DNA from: Caballeronia sordidicola
GTDB taxonomy: Bacteria; Pseudomonadota; Gammaproteobacteria; Burkholderiales; Burkholderiaceae
DNA: 64,000 nt
Assembly (NCBI RefSeq): GCF_002220365.1
Contig: NZ_MTHB01000126.1
Location: 84,797-148,796 of the forward strand
Direction of reading: 5' to 3'
The notes under the pieces: model-generated
Database searches by the model: none
What the model was told of the DNA's origin: nothing
Seen by the model: only the letters and a program-made list of their open reading frames with translations
Position numbers and translations under genes: made by a program
Part shown: positions 55,760 to 64,000 of the stretch, one piece after another
How positions within the stretch are numbered: position 1 is the stretch's first letter
How the letters are laid out: each line of letters opens with the position of its first letter

Positions 55760-56419
55760 TTAAATATAGTACGCCGTGCGGGTCATGACCTTCGATGTCG
55801 CGCGCATCAGCGCACGCACTGGGAACGGCAGTTCGACGCCGCCCGCGTCAATGGCCGCGACGGCATGCGCGGCTTCATCGGTGCGCATTTGCTCGACGAT
55901 CGCGCGTGATGCGTGGTCGTTCGCAGGCAGACTCGTCAGGTGGCTGTTCAGGTGCTTCTCTACCTGCCGTTCAGTTTCCGCCATGAACCCGAGACTGACG
56001 CGATCGCCAAACCTTCCGGCAATAAACCCCAACGCCAGCGACCCGGTGTACCACAAGGGGTTGAGCAGACTGGGCCGCGAGTCGAGGTCGCGCAAACGTT
56101 TCATGGTCCACGCCAGGTGATCTTCTTCCTCACGCGCCGCTTCCTCGAAACCGCGCTTTAATGAGGTCGACTTGGTCGCAAGTTTTTGCGCCTGATACAG
56201 CGCCTGTGCGCACACCTCGCCAACGTGATTCACGCGCATCAACGCCGCAGAATGTGCCCTCTCTTCCGCGCTCAGTGTTGTATCCACTTCGTCGGCGGGC
56301 GACTCGGCACTGCCTACCTGAACCGGAGGCGCTTCCGGTGTGGGGCGTGACATGCGGGATACGCCGGTCATTGACCGTAGTCCACGATCGAACTCAGAAA
56401 TCAGTTCATCGAGTGTCAT
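55760..56419 (-). CDS. coq7: Demethoxyubiquinone hydroxylase
   Basis: 219 residues. Hydroxylates demethoxyubiquinol in ubiquinone synthesis. Di-iron ligands lie in the helical core: RVNHVGEVCAQALYQ, REEEDHLAW, ETERQVEKHLNSH and EQMRTDEAAHA. The first 50 residues are a variable head (PTPEAPPVQVGSAESPAD). ATG 56419 (MTLDELISEFDRGL) is preferred. Joins ispB in the same pathway. Confidence 0.95.
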   Translation of the reverse strand: MTLDELISEFDRGLRSMTGVSRMSRPTPEAPPVQVGSAESPADEVDTTLSAEERAHSAALMRVNHVGEVCAQALYQAQKLATKSTSLKRGFEEAAREEEDHLAWTMKRLRDLDSRPSLLNPLWYTGSLALGFIAGRFGDRVSLGFMAETERQVEKHLNSHLTSLPANDHASRAIVEQMRTDEAAHAVAAIDAGGVELPFPVRALMRATSKVMTRTAYYI

Positions 56420-56607
56420 TTCATAACTCCTGTTTCGATCTCCTGAGCGATCTTGCACGGACGGAGACCGATCGTCCAACTAACAAATTACCTACTCTGC
56501 AAAACGTGTAATTAGGGCAAATACGGGTCGCAAATAAGCCGGAAAGCCTGATTTTACCGCATGTTGCGTAAACGTCACACGAGGCAAACGAAGGGGCCGC
56601 TTTTCCT

Positions 56608-56635
56608 TTGTCACTAAAAGTCTCTTTGTTACATT
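56608..56635 (+). promoter_or_regulatory. Candidate porin promoter
   Basis: TTGTCA (56608-56613), 16-nt spacer, TACATT (56630-56635). This predicts a start near 56642 and a 5' leader of about 90 nt, long for this window and a possible target for small RNAs. The rest of the 315-nt gap from 56420 holds no gene. Confidence 0.55.
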
Positions 56636-56734
56636 ACGTTCAACTTCAATTTTGAAGTACCGGCGGGGACGTCAACACACTGGCGCTAAGAACAGTGACC
56701 TTGCCAAACAGTTTCAACACTCTGGAGATCATCA

Positions 56735-57886
56735 ATGAAAAAGTCGCTTCTCGCTCTGGCTGCGCTAGGTACGTTCGCGGGTGCTGCACACGCTCAGAGC
56801 AGCGTGACGCTGTACGGTATTGTCGATGCAGGTCTCGCTTATGCGAACAATATCGGTGGTCACAAGCTCTACGAAACGAGCGCCGGTAACCTGCAAGGCG
56901 ATCGCTGGGGCCTGCGTGGTACGGAAGATCTGGGCGGTGGCCTGAAGGCACTGTTCGTGTTGGAAAACGGCTTTAACGCGTTTAGCGGCAAGCTGGGTCA
57001 AGGCGGTGACGAATTCGGCCGCCAAGCTTACGTTGGCCTGTCGAGCCAGTTCGGTACGGTTACCCTCGGTCGTCAATACGACTCCGTGGTGGACTACACC
57101 GGCGCGTTGGAAGTCGGTAGCCAGTGGGCGACGTTCTACGCTGCGCACCCGGGCGACCTGGACAACATGAACAACACGAATCGAGTGAATAACTCGATCA
57201 AGTACGCAAGCGCGAACTACAGCGGCATCACGTTCGGTGGCTTGTACAGCCTAGGCGGCGTTGCTGGTCAGTTCAACCGCAACCAGATTTTCTCGGCCGG
57301 TCTCGGCTATGCGCAAGGTCCGTTGGTGTTGGGCGCAGGTTACTTCAACGTCAAGAACCCGAACTACTCGTTCTTCGGCAACAATTCGTCGTCGAGCGCA
57401 ACGGCTTCGAACATGACGGGTTCGCAAGTTTACTCGGGCTTTGCATCGGCTAAGACGCAGCAAGTGCTCTCCGCGGGCGGTGCTTACACGTTCGGCCCGG
57501 CAACTGTCGGCGCAACGTACAGCAACACGCAGTTCAAGGATCTTGGGCAGACCGCTGTCGCAGGAGCGCGTGCTGTCTCGGGCAACGCCAAGTTCCACAA
57601 CGCCGAACTGAACTTCAAGTATCAGTTGACCCCGGCGTTGCTGCTCGGCGCAGCGTACGACTACACGAAGGCATATAGCATCGCCAACGAAAAGATCCAT
57701 CAAGGTGTCTTGGGCGCGGACTACTTCCTGTCGAAGCGTACCGACCTGTATGTTGACGGAATCTATCAGCACGCATCGGGCACGAACTCGCTCAATGCCA
57801 CGGCTACGGCGCAGATCAACGGTTTGTCGGCATCGTCGACCGCGAACCAGGTCGCTGCTATTGTCGGCATCCGTCACAAGTTCTAA
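56735..57886 (+). CDS. Gram-negative outer membrane porin (OmpC-type)
   Basis: 383 residues. Signal peptide MKKSLLALAALGTFAGAAHA, mature start QSSVTLYGIVDAGLAY, 16-strand beta barrel, and the aromatic C-terminal residue F of VGIRHKF needed by the BAM complex. LGRQYDSVVDYTGALEVGSQ lies in the L3/eyelet region. Typical Burkholderiales trimeric general porin (Porin_4). Uses codons typical of highly expressed genes, such as many TTC, AAC and CTG. Confidence 0.95.
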   Translation: MKKSLLALAALGTFAGAAHAQSSVTLYGIVDAGLAYANNIGGHKLYETSAGNLQGDRWGLRGTEDLGGGLKALFVLENGFNAFSGKLGQGGDEFGRQAYVGLSSQFGTVTLGRQYDSVVDYTGALEVGSQWATFYAAHPGDLDNMNNTNRVNNSIKYASANYSGITFGGLYSLGGVAGQFNRNQIFSAGLGYAQGPLVLGAGYFNVKNPNYSFFGNNSSSSATASNMTGSQVYSGFASAKTQQVLSAGGAYTFGPATVGATYSNTQFKDLGQTAVAGARAVSGNAKFHNAELNFKYQLTPALLLGAAYDYTKAYSIANEKIHQGVLGADYFLSKRTDLYVDGIYQHASGTNSLNATATAQINGLSASSTANQVAAIVGIRHKF

Positions 57887-57913
57887 TAAGTTGTAATAAA
57901 AACAGTTGTCTTG

Positions 57914-57939
57914 AAAGGCGCCTTCGGGCGCCTTTTTTT
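57914..57939 (+). terminator. Porin terminator
   Basis: AAAGGCGCC (57914-57922) and GGCGCCTTT (57927-57935) pair around TTCG, followed by T residues to 57939. Strong intrinsic terminator 28 nt after the porin stop. Confidence 0.93.
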
Positions 57940-57984
57940 CGTGCTGACTCCGGCTGAACCAGCCAGCTTCAGCGCGCATACGGC

Positions 57985-58020
57985 GAAAAAAAGCCTCCGC
58001 ATCTTGCGATGCGAAGGCCT
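57985..58020 (-). terminator. Terminator of fadD-like gene
   Basis: GCCTCCGCATC (57993-58003) and GATGCGAAGGC (58008-58018) pair with one mismatch. The A-run 57986-57992 gives a U-tract on the minus strand. It lies just after the fadD stop at 58055 in that strand. Confidence 0.85.
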
Positions 58021-58054
58021 GCTGTTTATTTCGCTCTTTGGCGCTGATCAGTGC

Positions 58055-59728
58055 TCAGGCGTTGCCGTCGCGCAACTCCCTACGCAGTATCTTGCCGACA
58101 TTACTCTTCGGCAACTCCGTCCGGAACTCAATCACGCGCGGCCGCTTGTAGCCCGTCAACCGTTCCTTACAGAATGCCATCACATCGGCTTCGGTCAAAT
58201 GCGGATCGCGGCGAACGACAAACAGTTTGACCGCTTCGCCCGAGGTCGCATCCTTCACGCCGACGGCCGCCACTTCGAAGACGCCCGGAAGCTTCGCCAC
58301 CACATCCTCGATCTCATTCGGGTACACGTTGAAGCCCGACACCAGGATCATGTCCTTCTTGCGGTCCACGATCTTCACGTATCCCCGCTCGTCCATGATG
58401 CCGACGTCACCCGACTTGAAGAAACCGTCGGTGGTCATCACTTTCGCCGTCTCATCCGGACGGTTCCAGTAGCCCGCCATCACCTGTGGACCGCGAATGC
58501 AGATCTCACCGGGCTGGCCGAGCGGCATGTCATTGTTGTCGTCGTCGCGGATGGCGAGTTCGGTCGAGGGGAACGGCAAGCCAATCGTGCCGGTGTATTC
58601 GGTTGCAGTCACAGGATTGCACGTCACGCACGGAGATGTTTCGGACAACCCGTAACCTTCGATGATCGGTGAACCCGTCGTCTCGAACCATCGCTTCGCC
58701 ACAGCTTCCTGCACGGCCATGCCACCACCGTTCGCCGCGATCAGCTTGGAAAAATCGAGCTTGGCGAATTCGGGATTGTTCAGCAGCGCGTTGTACAGGG
58801 TGTTCACGGCCGGAAAAGTGTTTATCTGGAAGCCTTTGAGCTCCTTGATCGTGCCCGGGATATCGCGCGGATTCGGAATCAGGATGCCCATGCCACCCGT
58901 ACGAAGGGTCAGGAAGCCGCAGACGGTCAGCGCGAAGATGTGATAAAGCGGCAGCGCCACGACGGTCACGAACTGGTCGATGTCCGGCCGGTTCTTGCGT
59001 CCGGGCTCGAGCCAGACTTCGGACTGCAAGACGTTCGCAATCAGGTTCCGATGCAACAGCATCGCGCCCTTCGCTACCCCTGTCGTACCACCGGTGTACT
59101 GGAGAAAAGCGATGTCGTCGGGACCTTGCTTGATGGGTTTGAGCGTTTCGCGTGCACCGTGTCGAAGGGCTGCGTTGAAACTCACATGGCCGGGGAGCGT
59201 CCACGCCGGCACCAACTTCTTCACACGCCGCACGACGAAGTTGACGATCACGCCTTTCGCGCCCATCAGGTCGCCCATCGACGCAACCACCACGTGCTTG
59301 ATCGCGGTGTTTTTCGCGACGGCCTGCACGGTATGCGCGAAGTTCTCGAGCACGACGATAGCCTCGGCTCCGGAATCCCTCAACTGATGCTCGAGTTCAC
59401 GCGGCGTGTAGAGCGGATTCACGTTCACCACGATATAACCCGCGCGCAGAATGGCGGCAATCGCGACCGGGTACTGCAGCACGTTCGGCATCATGATCGC
59501 GACGCGTGCGCCGGTCTTGAGCCCTCGCGACTGCAACCACGCGGCTAGCCGACTAGACAGCGTGTCGAGTTCGCCATAAGTGATCGCCTTGCCCATGCAG
59601 ACAAACGCGGGTTTGCTGCGATGTTCGCGAAAACTCTCATCCAGCAGGTCGGAAAGCGAGTTGTACCGAGTTTCATCGATTTCCTGGGGCACGCCTGCCG
59701 GATAGGACTTCAGCCAAATTTTTTCCAT
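58055..59728 (-). CDS. fadD: Long-chain fatty acid--CoA ligase
   Basis: 557 residues. Activates fatty acids for beta-oxidation and membrane recycling. AMP-binding motif LQYTGGTTGVAKGAMLLHRN, EGYGLSETSPCV and GDVGIMDERGYVKIVDRKKD, then the C-terminal lysine in LPKSNVGKILRRELR. ATG 59728 (MEKIWLKSYPAGVPQEID) has AAGGAG upstream. A longer frame to 59812 is not needed. Confidence 0.94.
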   Translation of the reverse strand: MEKIWLKSYPAGVPQEIDETRYNSLSDLLDESFREHRSKPAFVCMGKAITYGELDTLSSRLAAWLQSRGLKTGARVAIMMPNVLQYPVAIAAILRAGYIVVNVNPLYTPRELEHQLRDSGAEAIVVLENFAHTVQAVAKNTAIKHVVVASMGDLMGAKGVIVNFVVRRVKKLVPAWTLPGHVSFNAALRHGARETLKPIKQGPDDIAFLQYTGGTTGVAKGAMLLHRNLIANVLQSEVWLEPGRKNRPDIDQFVTVVALPLYHIFALTVCGFLTLRTGGMGILIPNPRDIPGTIKELKGFQINTFPAVNTLYNALLNNPEFAKLDFSKLIAANGGGMAVQEAVAKRWFETTGSPIIEGYGLSETSPCVTCNPVTATEYTGTIGLPFPSTELAIRDDDNNDMPLGQPGEICIRGPQVMAGYWNRPDETAKVMTTDGFFKSGDVGIMDERGYVKIVDRKKDMILVSGFNVYPNEIEDVVAKLPGVFEVAAVGVKDATSGEAVKLFVVRRDPHLTEADVMAFCKERLTGYKRPRVIEFRTELPKSNVGKILRRELRDGNA

Positions 59729-59904
59729 ACGGCGTCTCCTTTGTATGATTTTAGAATGGTCGTGCGAAAATTGTCCGTAGCGCATCGTAGCCGCTCGATC
59801 GCATTCCGACAACCGGGTTAGACGCCAGCTTCCAATCTCACCGGCTCGTGCTTCCCCTTACGCCTGCTGGCTTCCATGCACTCTTGCTCAACTCGTTTCC
59901 CGAC

Positions 59905-61986
59905 TCAATAAGCTGCCTCGACCTCCACGAGACAGTCATAAAATGTGGCTGACCCACCCAGATCGGTCAACGCCTGGCTCGTTACCTGGTTGGCGTTGCG
60001 GCCATCTGGCGCGAGTTTCTTCCACCATACCGATAGCCCCACCACTACGCCCTCACGCGCGCGATCGGTCACCCGCACGCGCGCCTGCATCGAACCGCGA
60101 TCGTTGAATACGCGCACCAGTTCGCCTTCGGTGATTTGACGAGCGTGGGCATCGGCGGGATGCATGTCGAGATGCGGTTCACCCTCCGTCGATCGCAGGC
60201 TTTCAACATTGACGAAGCTGCTGTTGAGGAAATTGCGCGCGGGCGGTGAGATCATTGCGAGCGGATAACGCGCGGCGAGTGCCGGCGCGTACTCGGCCGA
60301 TTCGTACGGCGGCAGGTAATCGGGCACCGGCTCCAACCCTGCACGTTGCAAACGCTCACTAAAAAATTCGCATTTCCCCGATGGCGTTTGGAAACCGCCT
60401 TCGGCGAACGGCGCCTCCGCCAGCTTGAGCTGCGCCCAGCCCTTTGTCTTCAGCGTGTCCCAGGTCACGCCGGCCAGCGCGGGATCGTCCCAGCAGAATG
60501 CCTTCGATGCCAGCTCTTCATCGCTTTCAAATAGCGCCGGATGCGTCAGCCCCATCGCCCTGGCCAGCCCGCGGAAAATCTCCGTGTTGGCGCGCGACTC
60601 GCCCACAGGAGCGATGGCCGGCAAGTTCGCCATCACGTGCGTGTGGCCGTATGACTTGTGGGCATCGAGATGCTCTAACTGCGTGGTCGCCGGGAGGATG
60701 AGGTCGGCGTAGTCGGCGGTGTCGGTCTGGAAATGTTCGAGCACGATAGTGAACAGATCCTCACGCGCGAACCCTGCCGCTACCTTCACGGAATCCGGGG
60801 CGACTGCGACCGGGTTCGAGTTGTAGACGATCAGCGCTTCGACTTTCGGGCCGAAGCTGGCGTCGCCGGCGTGCAGCAACGCGTCTCCGATAGCATTCAT
60901 GTTCACCATGCGCGGCAGTTTAGACGGCCATCCGGGCAACAAGTCCGGCCGTTCGAGCGCGTTGGTATCGACCGGCGCCCAACTCGACGACGATAGCAGC
61001 AAGCCCCCCGATCGCTCGCGCCAGGCGCCCGTGAGCGAAGGCAGACACGCAATCGCGCGAACCGCATTGCCACCGCCTCGCACGCGCTGCATACCGTAGT
61101 TGAGGCGTATAGACGCTTTTTTCGTCGATCCGAAAGCCCGCGCGAGATCGATCACAACCTGCTCTTCGATCCCGCATATTTGCGCAACACGGGCCGGCGG
61201 ATAACTTTCGGCGCGTGCTGTGAGTTCATTGAAGCCGAGCGTGTAGGCGTCGATGTACGCCTGATCGATCAGCCCTTCGCCAATCATCACGTTGATCATG
61301 CCGAGCGCCAGCGCGCCGTCCGTGCCCGGTTTCAACGCAATGTGCTGATGGCATTTTTCAGCCGTCAGCGAGCGATAAGGATCGATGGCAATCAACCGCG
61401 CGCCGCGGCGCTTGGCTTCCTGCGCGCGCGTCCAGAAGTGCAGATTCGATGCGATCGAATTCGATCCCCAGATCAGGATCAATTCGCTTTCCTCGAAATA
61501 CTCGGTATGCATGCCGAGACTGCCGCCGTACGTGTAGCGCAAGCCCGCGGCGCCGGCAGCAGCGCAGATAGTGCGGTCCAGGCGCGAAGCGCCGAGTACA
61601 TTGAAGAAACGCGCAGCGATGCTCTCGCCTTGCACCAAGCCCATCGTGCCAGCGTAGCTGTAAGGCAAGATGGCTTCGGGCGCGCGGGCCGCGATTTCAT
61701 TCAGGCGCTCAGCAGCAAATGTCAGCGCTTCATCCCAGCTCACCGCTTCGAACCGGCCCTCTCCTTTCGGACCAACCCGACGCATCGGCGTAAGCAATCG
61801 ATCCTGATGGTGAGTTCGTTCGGCATAGCGCGACACCTTCGTGCAAAGCACGCCTTGTGTGGGCGGATGATCGGGGTCGCCAGTCACCTTGATGGCGCGG
61901 CCGTCCTTCACGGTGACGCGCATCGCGCAGGTGTCTGGACAATCGTGCGGACAAACAGCACGAGCGAATTCGGCGGGAGCGTTCAC
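59905..61986 (-). CDS. Molybdopterin-dependent oxidoreductase with 4Fe-4S site
   Basis: 693 residues. DMSO reductase superfamily. The 4Fe-4S ligands are in the N-terminal CPHDCPDTCAMRV and GVLCTKVSRYAERTH. The bis-MGD domains include LIWGSNSIASNLHFW and LILPATTQLEHLDAHKSYG. No TAT signal precedes it, so it is probably cytoplasmic. No beta subunit or cytochrome gene is adjacent. The substrate is unknown; a purine, N-oxide or formate type cannot be told apart by sight. Confidence 0.88.
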   Translation of the reverse strand: MNAPAEFARAVCPHDCPDTCAMRVTVKDGRAIKVTGDPDHPPTQGVLCTKVSRYAERTHHQDRLLTPMRRVGPKGEGRFEAVSWDEALTFAAERLNEIAARAPEAILPYSYAGTMGLVQGESIAARFFNVLGASRLDRTICAAAGAAGLRYTYGGSLGMHTEYFEESELILIWGSNSIASNLHFWTRAQEAKRRGARLIAIDPYRSLTAEKCHQHIALKPGTDGALALGMINVMIGEGLIDQAYIDAYTLGFNELTARAESYPPARVAQICGIEEQVVIDLARAFGSTKKASIRLNYGMQRVRGGGNAVRAIACLPSLTGAWRERSGGLLLSSSSWAPVDTNALERPDLLPGWPSKLPRMVNMNAIGDALLHAGDASFGPKVEALIVYNSNPVAVAPDSVKVAAGFAREDLFTIVLEHFQTDTADYADLILPATTQLEHLDAHKSYGHTHVMANLPAIAPVGESRANTEIFRGLARAMGLTHPALFESDEELASKAFCWDDPALAGVTWDTLKTKGWAQLKLAEAPFAEGGFQTPSGKCEFFSERLQRAGLEPVPDYLPPYESAEYAPALAARYPLAMISPPARNFLNSSFVNVESLRSTEGEPHLDMHPADAHARQITEGELVRVFNDRGSMQARVRVTDRAREGVVVGLSVWWKKLAPDGRNANQVTSQALTDLGGSATFYDCLVEVEAAY

Positions 61987-62156
61987 GCGGATATCCGGTG
62001 GGAATGTGCAAAAAGCGGACAGATAGCACGATTTTATTACGGTTGACCGGCCCTCACCGTCTCGCGCTTCGATAAATAATCGCGGGCGTAGAATGGTGCT
62101 ATCGACACGGACGAAAGCACGCGCAACGTTAATCTTTTCAGACAGAGGCCAGTTTC

Positions 62157-63368
62157 ATGAATCTGATTCCAGAAATCGAAGCGTCGCACGAGGAAATCAA
62201 AGCGCTGCGACGAACGATCCACGCGCATCCCGAGTTGCGTTATGAAGAAGTTGGCACAGCAAAGCTGGTCGCCGAAAACCTCGAACGATGGGGCTTGGAA
62301 GTCCATCGCGGGATGGGAAAGACCGGGGTGGTCGGGGTGCTGAAACGTGGTTCCGGTAAGCGATGCGTGGGTCTGCGCGCCGACATGGACGCATTGCCGA
62401 TCGCCGAAATCAATACGTTCGGACATCGATCGCAAAATGAAGGACGCATGCACGCATGTGGACACGACGGTCATACCGCCATGTTGCTGGGGGCGGCAAA
62501 ACATCTGGCTGAGCACGGCAAGTTCGACGGCACCATCGTGTTCATCTTCCAGCCGGCCGAGGAAGGTGGCGCGGGCGCAAAGGCGATGATAGAGGACGGG
62601 CTATTCGAACAATTTCCCGTGGATGCCGTGTTCGGCATCCACAACTGGCCGGGCATGCCCGCGGGCTACTTCGGGGTCACGCCAGGTCCGATCATGGCAT
62701 CGAGCAATGAATTTCGCATCAATATCAAGGGCATTGGCTCACACGCAGCGTTACCGCACAGCGGTCGCGACCCGGTTTTCACGGCAGTTCAGATCGCCAA
62801 CGGGCTGCAAGGGATCATCACGCGTAGCAAGAAGCCCATTGACACCGCCGTTCTTTCAATCACGCAGATCCATGCTGGAGATGCGTCGAACGTTGTCCCC
62901 GATGACGCCTGGCTCGGTGGTACGGTTCGAACGTTTACGGTCGAGACACTTGATTTGATCGAGCACCGGATGCGGACGATTGCGGAGGCAACTGCTGCGG
63001 CATACGAGTGCGACGTTTCCATCGACTTTCATCGCAACTATCCGCCCACGATCAACGACGCTGAGCAGACGCGCTTCGCGGCGTCGGTGATGGCGGAGGT
63101 AGTGGGAAAGGAGCACGTTAATGCTTCCGTCGAACCTACGATGGGCGCCGAGGACTTCGCTTTCATGCTGCTCGCGAAACCAGGCTGCTATGCGTTTTTG
63201 GGAAATGGCGAAGGGTCGCATCGTGAAACTGGACACGGCTTAGGGCCCTGCACACTTCACAACGCAAGCTACGATTTCAACGACGCGTTGTTGTCCGTCG
63301 GATCGACGTATTGGGTTCGGCTCGCGGAAAAATTTCTGGCGATTGGGGGAGATCAAGCGACGCGCTGA
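62157..63368 (+). CDS. M20 family amidohydrolase (hippurate hydrolase type)
   Basis: 403 residues. Metal-dependent aminoacylase/carboxypeptidase. RRTIHAHPELRYEE at the start, then RADMDALPI, MHACGHDGHTAMLLG, FQPAEEGGAG, and the C-terminal MGAEDFAFMLLAKPG. The inserted dimerisation domain is at about residues 190-310. It deacylates N-acyl amino acids. It is divergent from the molybdopterin gene. Confidence 0.93.
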   Translation: MNLIPEIEASHEEIKALRRTIHAHPELRYEEVGTAKLVAENLERWGLEVHRGMGKTGVVGVLKRGSGKRCVGLRADMDALPIAEINTFGHRSQNEGRMHACGHDGHTAMLLGAAKHLAEHGKFDGTIVFIFQPAEEGGAGAKAMIEDGLFEQFPVDAVFGIHNWPGMPAGYFGVTPGPIMASSNEFRINIKGIGSHAALPHSGRDPVFTAVQIANGLQGIITRSKKPIDTAVLSITQIHAGDASNVVPDDAWLGGTVRTFTVETLDLIEHRMRTIAEATAAAYECDVSIDFHRNYPPTINDAEQTRFAASVMAEVVGKEHVNASVEPTMGAEDFAFMLLAKPGCYAFLGNGEGSHRETGHGLGPCTLHNASYDFNDALLSVGSTYWVRLAEKFLAIGGDQATR

Positions 63369-63393
63369 ATAAGTTAAATCGCGTTGAACGCCG

Positions 63394-63430
63394 ATGCGTC
63401 CACTTTGCTGAAGTGGGCGCATTTTGTTTG
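63394..63430 (+). terminator. Terminator after the M20 gene
   Basis: ATGCGTCCACTT (63394-63405) pairs with AAGTGGGCGCAT (63411-63422), allowing one G-T pair, followed by TTTGTTTG. From 63431 to 63700 I find no gene or RNA. Confidence 0.75.
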
Positions 63431-63700
63431 TAGCGACGGGGTTGTTCTAGCTGTCGAATCAGCGTTTTATTTTAGGAGCTCCGCTTCGCCGCGCGATCGA
63501 GAGTGTTTTGATTTGGTTCACGCAGAGTGTGTCTCTGTTGAAGCGTCGCAAATCGGCAGTGTATCTCCGCTGAAGTCGCCGCGCCGCTAGTCCGCTGCAG
63601 TGGGTGTTCAATGGGTTGTTCATGGTGGAGCTGCATCGCGTGTTGAAGGATGTGGAAGCGTTGAGATGGGAAGTGGGAGTAGGAGGAAGGGTTCAGGAAC

Positions 63701-63733
63701 GCAAAAACCCCACCTTTATGGGGTGGGGTTTTT
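63701..63733. terminator. rRNA operon terminator
   Basis: AAAAACCCCACC (63703-63714) pairs with GGTGGGGTTTTT (63722-63733) around a 7-nt loop. A-runs on one side and T-runs on the other make it bidirectional. It lies 32 nt past the 3' end of the minus-strand 5S gene. Confidence 0.88.
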
Positions 63734-63764
63734 GTTTAGCTGCGATGCAATGCAGCGCATGAGG

Positions 63765-63880
63765 AGCCTGACGATTACCTACTTTCACACGGGTATCCGC
63801 ACTATCATTGGCGTGGAGTCGTTTCACGGTCCTGTTCGGGATGGGAAGGGGTGGGACCAACTCGCTATGGTCATCAGGCA
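63765..63880 (-). rRNA. rrf: 5S ribosomal RNA
   Basis: About 116 nt. The minus strand begins TGCCTGATGACCATAGCGAG and contains CCCATCCCGAACAGGACCGT and GAAAGTAGGTAATCGTCAGG. The ends TGCCTGA and TCAGGCT pair as helix I. Exact ends are within a base or two. Confidence 0.97.
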
Positions 63881-64000
63881 TAAAGGGGGTGTTGTATCGC
63901 TTGGGGGCGCTACAACCAATCTGGGGAAGAAGTAGTCGAGTTCACCGGGGTGTTTAAGCCCGAGCGCCTCGTTGTTACTGGATTGTGTTTGTTACTTGGC
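63881..64000 (-). other. 5S-23S intergenic spacer at window edge
   Basis: 120 nt before the 5S gene in transcription order. No 23S 3'-end sequence is visible, so the 23S gene must begin outside the window. No tRNA in it. Confidence 0.75.

Noticed and set aside
63881..64000. 3' end of 23S rRNA
   Set aside because: No conserved 23S terminal sequence is visible; the segment fits a 5S-23S spacer.

Overview
The window is chromosomal DNA from a high-GC betaproteobacterium of the order Burkholderiales, most like Paraburkholderia, Caballeronia or Burkholderia. I infer this from the gene order rplU-rpmA-obg-proB with a divergent ispB and tRNA-Pro, a complete dcw (division and cell wall) cluster, a Burkholderia-type trimeric porin, and many low-copy accessory genes with two-domain transporters and LysR/MarR regulators. 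No integrase, transposase, phage structural gene or CRISPR array was seen, so this reads as core chromosome with short accessory inserts.

Layout. 1-3160 (minus): rplU, rpmA, obg and the 5' part of proB, driven by a near-consensus sigma70 promoter. 3358-5637 (plus): ispB, tRNA-Pro(CGG), a DoxX-like membrane protein and a YgjP-like metalloprotease. 5643-9385: a divergent EmrB-type efflux pump and MarR regulator with an obvious operator, then a cardiolipin synthase. 9434-12108 (minus): an overlapping pair of poorly known genes (one DUF1828-like) and a family III CoA-transferase. 12423-14944 (plus): a secreted COG4315 protein, an ECF sigma factor, its overlapping anti-sigma factor and a secreted YbhB-like protein, preceded by an array of CGGAATA motifs. 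15005-17124 (minus): cytochrome b561 coupled to a membrane glycosyltransferase. 17301-22596: a LysR regulator divergent from an MHS-type transporter, a hydrolase and a tannase/feruloyl-esterase lipoprotein, probably a catabolic locus. 22712-29420 (plus): a CorC/HlyC protein, pilB-pilC-pilD, coaE, zapD and yacG.

29449-35018 (minus) holds mutT, a DUF815 ATPase, argJ and secA. A DciA-like gene (plus) follows. 35820-55360 (minus) is lpxC, a Prx5-type peroxiredoxin and the dcw cluster. In transcription order the dcw genes are mraZ, rsmH, ftsL, ftsI, murE, murF, mraY, murD, ftsW, murG, murC, ddl, ftsQ, ftsA and ftsZ. Eight junctions in it are 4-nt ATGA overlaps, and its promoter carries four MraZ-type repeats at an exact 10-bp period. 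coq7, a porin, fadD, a molybdopterin oxidoreductase and an M20 amidohydrolase follow. The right edge is the 3' end of a minus-strand rRNA operon (terminator, 5S rRNA, 5S-23S spacer).

How the parts work together: the dcw block makes and moves peptidoglycan precursors (murCDEF, mraY, murG, ddl, ftsW, ftsI) and builds the Z ring (ftsZ, ftsA, ftsQ, ftsL), with zapD elsewhere stabilising FtsZ bundles; lpxC and secA add lipid A synthesis and export. ispB and coq7 both serve ubiquinone. The most novel-looking material is the DUF1828-like pair at 9434-10674, the CGGAATA array of the ECF module, the cytochrome b561/glycosyltransferase coupling, and the tannase-family enzyme that has lost both cysteines of its usual catalytic disulfide.
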